A program made the position numbers and the translations under genes. A DNA stretch of 64,000 bases from assembly GCF_009695545.1 (NCBI RefSeq), contig NZ_VUNS01000005.1:154697-218696 (forward strand). Reading direction: 5' to 3'. Each line of letters opens with the position of its first letter. Positions within the stretch are counted from its first letter, which is position 1. The notes below the pieces were generated by a model. That model searched no databases. It was given only the letters and a program-made list of their open reading frames with translations, and was not told where the DNA came from. Positions 61,861 through 64,000 of this stretch are shown here, in pieces. The stretch comes from Victivallis lenta. Its GTDB lineage: Bacteria; Verrucomicrobiota; Lentisphaeria; Victivallales; Victivallaceae.

Positions 61861-62232
61861 ATGGCAAGAGCCGAAGTATGGGAAGCAATGATCCGGGAAC
61901 GGATCATCCTGTTTCAGGCGCTCATACGCAAACTCGACAGACAGCCGGAAAACAATCCGGCCGCCCGCTGGCGGGCGACGGTCGGTCTGACGACGGATTA
62001 CTGTCCGGAGAACCGCCCGGGCCGGATGTCCGAAGTGCATTCCACAGCCGCTGTATTCAATCTTGGACAGGTATTCTTTGAAATCCGGCCGGCAGCTCCC
62101 GCCGCTTTTCCGGGAGTCAAGTCAGCAAGCGCAAGTTCTGCTGGTTTATTTCCTGCATCGGATCGCGTCGCTGTTTCTTTCGGCTATATTTTGCCGGGCC
62201 GCTTTGCTTCCACCCGGGTGGCATTTTCCTGA
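61861..62232 (+). CDS. Small uncertain ORF with strong ribosome site
   Basis: ATG 61861 is preceded by a near-perfect GGAGG at 4-5 nt spacing. The first 60 residues (WEAMIRERIILFQALIRKLDRQPENNPAARWRATVGL) look protein-like; the last 60 are Ala/Ser/Gly-rich and less so. A second frame (62063-62293) becomes open in parallel, which may mean a frameshift or that only the start is real. It is the only plus-strand candidate in a 650-nt gap in locus D. No family recognised. Confidence 0.35.
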   Translation: MARAEVWEAMIRERIILFQALIRKLDRQPENNPAARWRATVGLTTDYCPENRPGRMSEVHSTAAVFNLGQVFFEIRPAAPAAFPGVKSASASSAGLFPASDRVAVSFGYILPGRFASTRVAFS

Positions 62233-62344
62233 CAAGCCGGACCATCATAAAAATGCTTCGACACCGGGTTGTTCAAATCCAGGAGCCGTATAACGGCAGG
62301 GATACCTGGAACCTTCGGCAAGTTTTCGCAACCGATTTTTGCAC

Positions 62345-63400
62345 TCATGCTTCTTTTTCCAAGATAAAATTGACACCGAGTGCAAATACGCGATGACCGA
62401 AATCATTGGGATGGTTGACCCCGTTGCCCGTCAGATCCATAAACGTCTTCCGTTTCAACAACCGTTGCCATAGTGAAAAAAGATCGGCAAAAGCGACATG
62501 CTTTCCCGCTTCGGCGGCGAGTTGCCGAAGTGCCCGTGAAAATTCATCTGCTTTTTTAAGGGGAGTATTACTCCATTCCGGATTGCCGCTCATTGAAGCA
62601 ATCAGCAGAAACTCTGTTTCCGGCGAGGCAAGTTGTGCAATCTGAACGGTTTTCTGGATGTTAGCCAGATATTCCTCTGCTTCGTCCGACACAGCAAAAT
62701 CGTTCATCCCGAATGCAATCACCTGCAAATCAGGACAGTCGTCGCTCCATTTCTTCACGCAGGTAAGCGGATACTCGCTGCGGGCGCCGCTCAAACTGTG
62801 GTTGCGCAACTCAACACAGAGGCTGAAACGTTCCCCCAGATGCCGGGCAGCTAATTCAGCAAACGGCGGCTGAAACGGGGAAAATTTGTGATAGCCGGAA
62901 GCATTGTAGCCCTCGGAAATGCTGTCGCCGAGCCAGCTGATCCGTATTGCACCGCCACGGCGGGATAATTTCGCGCGGAACCGGGGAAGACGTCCGGAAA
63001 GCGGCGACAAAATTTCCTCCAGCGGAAAATCAATTTCTTCGGCAATATAATCTACCGCAAACTGATGCTCTGCAAAAAAATTGCGATTGTCAAACAACAG
63101 CGGCCGCCCATCCAATCCGCCCTGGATTGCCCGTGCGCCGGGATTTGGATAAAACGGGCCTGCCGGGTGGAGATCTTCATCGGAAAGCCGGGGAATTCGG
63201 GAGTTTTCGGGACGAATTATCTGCTGTGTTTCCGGGTTGAAGTTCCAATCCCGTTCCGGCAGATACTCCATGCCGGTGGCAGAACAGAAAATCCGTTGAA
63301 TTTTGCGTACCGGAAATAAAAGCCGGACTTCATCGCAGTCGGCAAACATGCCGGTTTCGCCGAATATCTCACTGTTTTTTTGATTCCACAGATTCCACAT
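62345..63400 (-). CDS. SGNH/GDSL-type esterase with N-terminal beta domain
   Basis: The 351-residue protein starts at ATG 63400 (AGAGGACGATC upstream) and overlaps the upstream gene by 32 nt. Residues ~1-145 form a beta-rich N-terminal domain; ~150-351 an SGNH domain: RISWLGDSISEGYNASGYH with the Ser, RNHSLSGARSEY, LQVIAFGMNDFAVSDEAEEY and GNGVNHPNDFGHRVFA with the Asn-His end. No signal peptide. The layout resembles rhamnogalacturonan/xylan acetylesterase-like proteins. It lies next to a GH78-like gene, which hints at pectin. Confidence 0.88.
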   Translation of the reverse strand: MWNLWNQKNSEIFGETGMFADCDEVRLLFPVRKIQRIFCSATGMEYLPERDWNFNPETQQIIRPENSRIPRLSDEDLHPAGPFYPNPGARAIQGGLDGRPLLFDNRNFFAEHQFAVDYIAEEIDFPLEEILSPLSGRLPRFRAKLSRRGGAIRISWLGDSISEGYNASGYHKFSPFQPPFAELAARHLGERFSLCVELRNHSLSGARSEYPLTCVKKWSDDCPDLQVIAFGMNDFAVSDEAEEYLANIQKTVQIAQLASPETEFLLIASMSGNPEWSNTPLKKADEFSRALRQLAAEAGKHVAFADLFSLWQRLLKRKTFMDLTGNGVNHPNDFGHRVFALGVNFILEKEA

Positions 63401-64000
63401 GATCGTCCTCTGTTATTTTTTCAAACCGTCCGGACTCTCCGGAAATCGGGTCCAAAATCGTTCCATCGGCAAAATGGTGGTAGAGAATATGCGCCCCCCA
63501 GGCGTGACAATCCGACCGAAGCCAGTTTCCGCCGGGAAAAACCTCCGGGATCGTGCGCATATCAGGTTGATCGGCGGTCTGCAAATATCTCTCCAGACGC
63601 GCCAGAAAAAGCTCTTTCTGTTTGAAAGCGCGGCAGGCTTCCAGATAATAGAAGGAAAAGGCGATGCCGCACTGATCGAGGTCGCCTTTGCGAAGCGAGG
63701 GCAGCACCGCAGTTTCGCCCAGAGCCAGCAGCGCAAATACTTGTGCGTGTTCCGAAACATAGCTGCGGGCGCTGTCTTCCGCAAAGCAGCCGCGTTCCCG
63801 GATAAAATAAGTATTGCGAATCGCCGCGGACAGGTTTTCCGCAAGGCATTCCCGTTCCCGGGCGGCCTCCGGCGAGCCGAAATGTTTTTCCAGATCGGCA
63901 AGGTCTTTCAAGGCCAGGAGAAAAACCAGATTCAAAGTGCATCCTTCGCCATTCCGGCACCCCGGCGGCACACCGCCTTCCCAGTTGTCAAGCCAATCAA
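63369..64000 (-). CDS. Partial alpha-L-rhamnosidase-like protein (GH78, C-terminal part)
   Basis: The gene enters from the right edge; the in-frame codons before 63971 read DWLDNWEGG, so the start lies beyond the window. The visible ~210 residues are the end of an (alpha/alpha)6 barrel: LDNWEGGVPPGCRNGEGC, NLSAAIRNTYFI, DQCGIAFSFYYLEACRAF, then NWLRSDCHAWGAHILYHHFADG, the SDCHAW motif close to the end of GH78 rhamnosidases. Missing the N-terminal domains, the catalytic acid cannot be checked. It overlaps the SGNH gene by 32 nt, so both are coupled. Confidence 0.8.
   Translation of the reverse strand, partial: DWLDNWEGGVPPGCRNGEGCTLNLVFLLALKDLADLEKHFGSPEAARERECLAENLSAAIRNTYFIRERGCFAEDSARSYVSEHAQVFALLALGETAVLPSLRKGDLDQCGIAFSFYYLEACRAFKQKELFLARLERYLQTADQPDMRTIPEVFPGGNWLRSDCHAWGAHILYHHFADGTILDPISGESGRFEKITEDDHVESVESKKQ

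Noticed and set aside
1..64000. tRNA genes, insertion sequences, integrases or phage genes
   Set aside because: Scanned for T-loop GTTCGA-type signatures, DDE/tyrosine-recombinase motifs and flanking inverted repeats by eye; none found.

Overview
The window reads as a high-GC chromosome segment from a Lentisphaerota bacterium (Victivallis-like) or a close PVC-group relative. The best clue is four separate copies of secreted proteins that begin with the prepilin signature [16 protein letters not shown] and end in an H-x-DGH-type motif. Each sits beside its own sugar-type regulator and glycoside hydrolases. The taxon is inferred from this pattern; there is no rRNA in the window. No tRNA, rRNA, CRISPR array, transposase or phage gene was recognised.

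Layout. 1-1901 (minus): LacI regulator R1 and a partial TIM-barrel glycosidase. 2334-3203: aldo/keto reductase. 3316-13061 (minus), carbohydrate locus A: LacI regulator R2, a duplicated-module secreted protein, a pseudopilin, an acetyl esterase, two DUF4434-like barrels, a sodium/solute symporter and a secreted glycosidase-like protein. 13709-31944, mostly housekeeping: nucleoside hydrolase, degenerate Cas4/AddB-like protein, PurT, a two-gene fused Bat (aerotolerance) operon, a URO-D-family protein, an RNB exonuclease, a small kinase-GNAT-ArsC-like operon, a Sel1-repeat protein, a WbaP-type sugar-phosphate transferase and CreD. 32019-32420: SMR exporter of the Gdx (guanidinium) type behind a two-hairpin guanidine-II (mini-ykkC) riboswitch. 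32489-40775 (minus), locus B: GntR regulator, pseudopilin, DNRLRE-like protein, large clan-A glycosidase, GH29 fucosidase, SGNH esterase. 41194-46283, locus C: AraC regulator divergent from a pseudopilin and a large clan-A glycosidase. 46447-50758: small exported protein, valS, rplM-rpsI. 51293-64000 (minus), locus D: LacI regulator R3, a 662-aa putative glycosidase, a pseudopilin, a 1320-aa multidomain glycosidase, a GPH symporter and a GH43 enzyme; upstream lie an SGNH esterase and the end of a GH78-like rhamnosidase.

How it fits together. Loci A-D repeat one design: a dedicated sugar-sensing regulator, one pseudopilin-like secreted protein, then secreted hydrolases and often a cation-coupled sugar importer. 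Regulation can be read in the DNA. R2 has two matching 18-bp operators (own promoter and pseudopilin operon). R3 has two identical 18-bp operators. The GntR gene has a 41-bp inverted repeat in its promoter. The AraC target promoter carries two direct repeats exactly 21 bp apart abutting a TATAAT box. Many promoters show a -35/-10 pair with 17-bp spacing, often TTGCTT in place of TTGACA.
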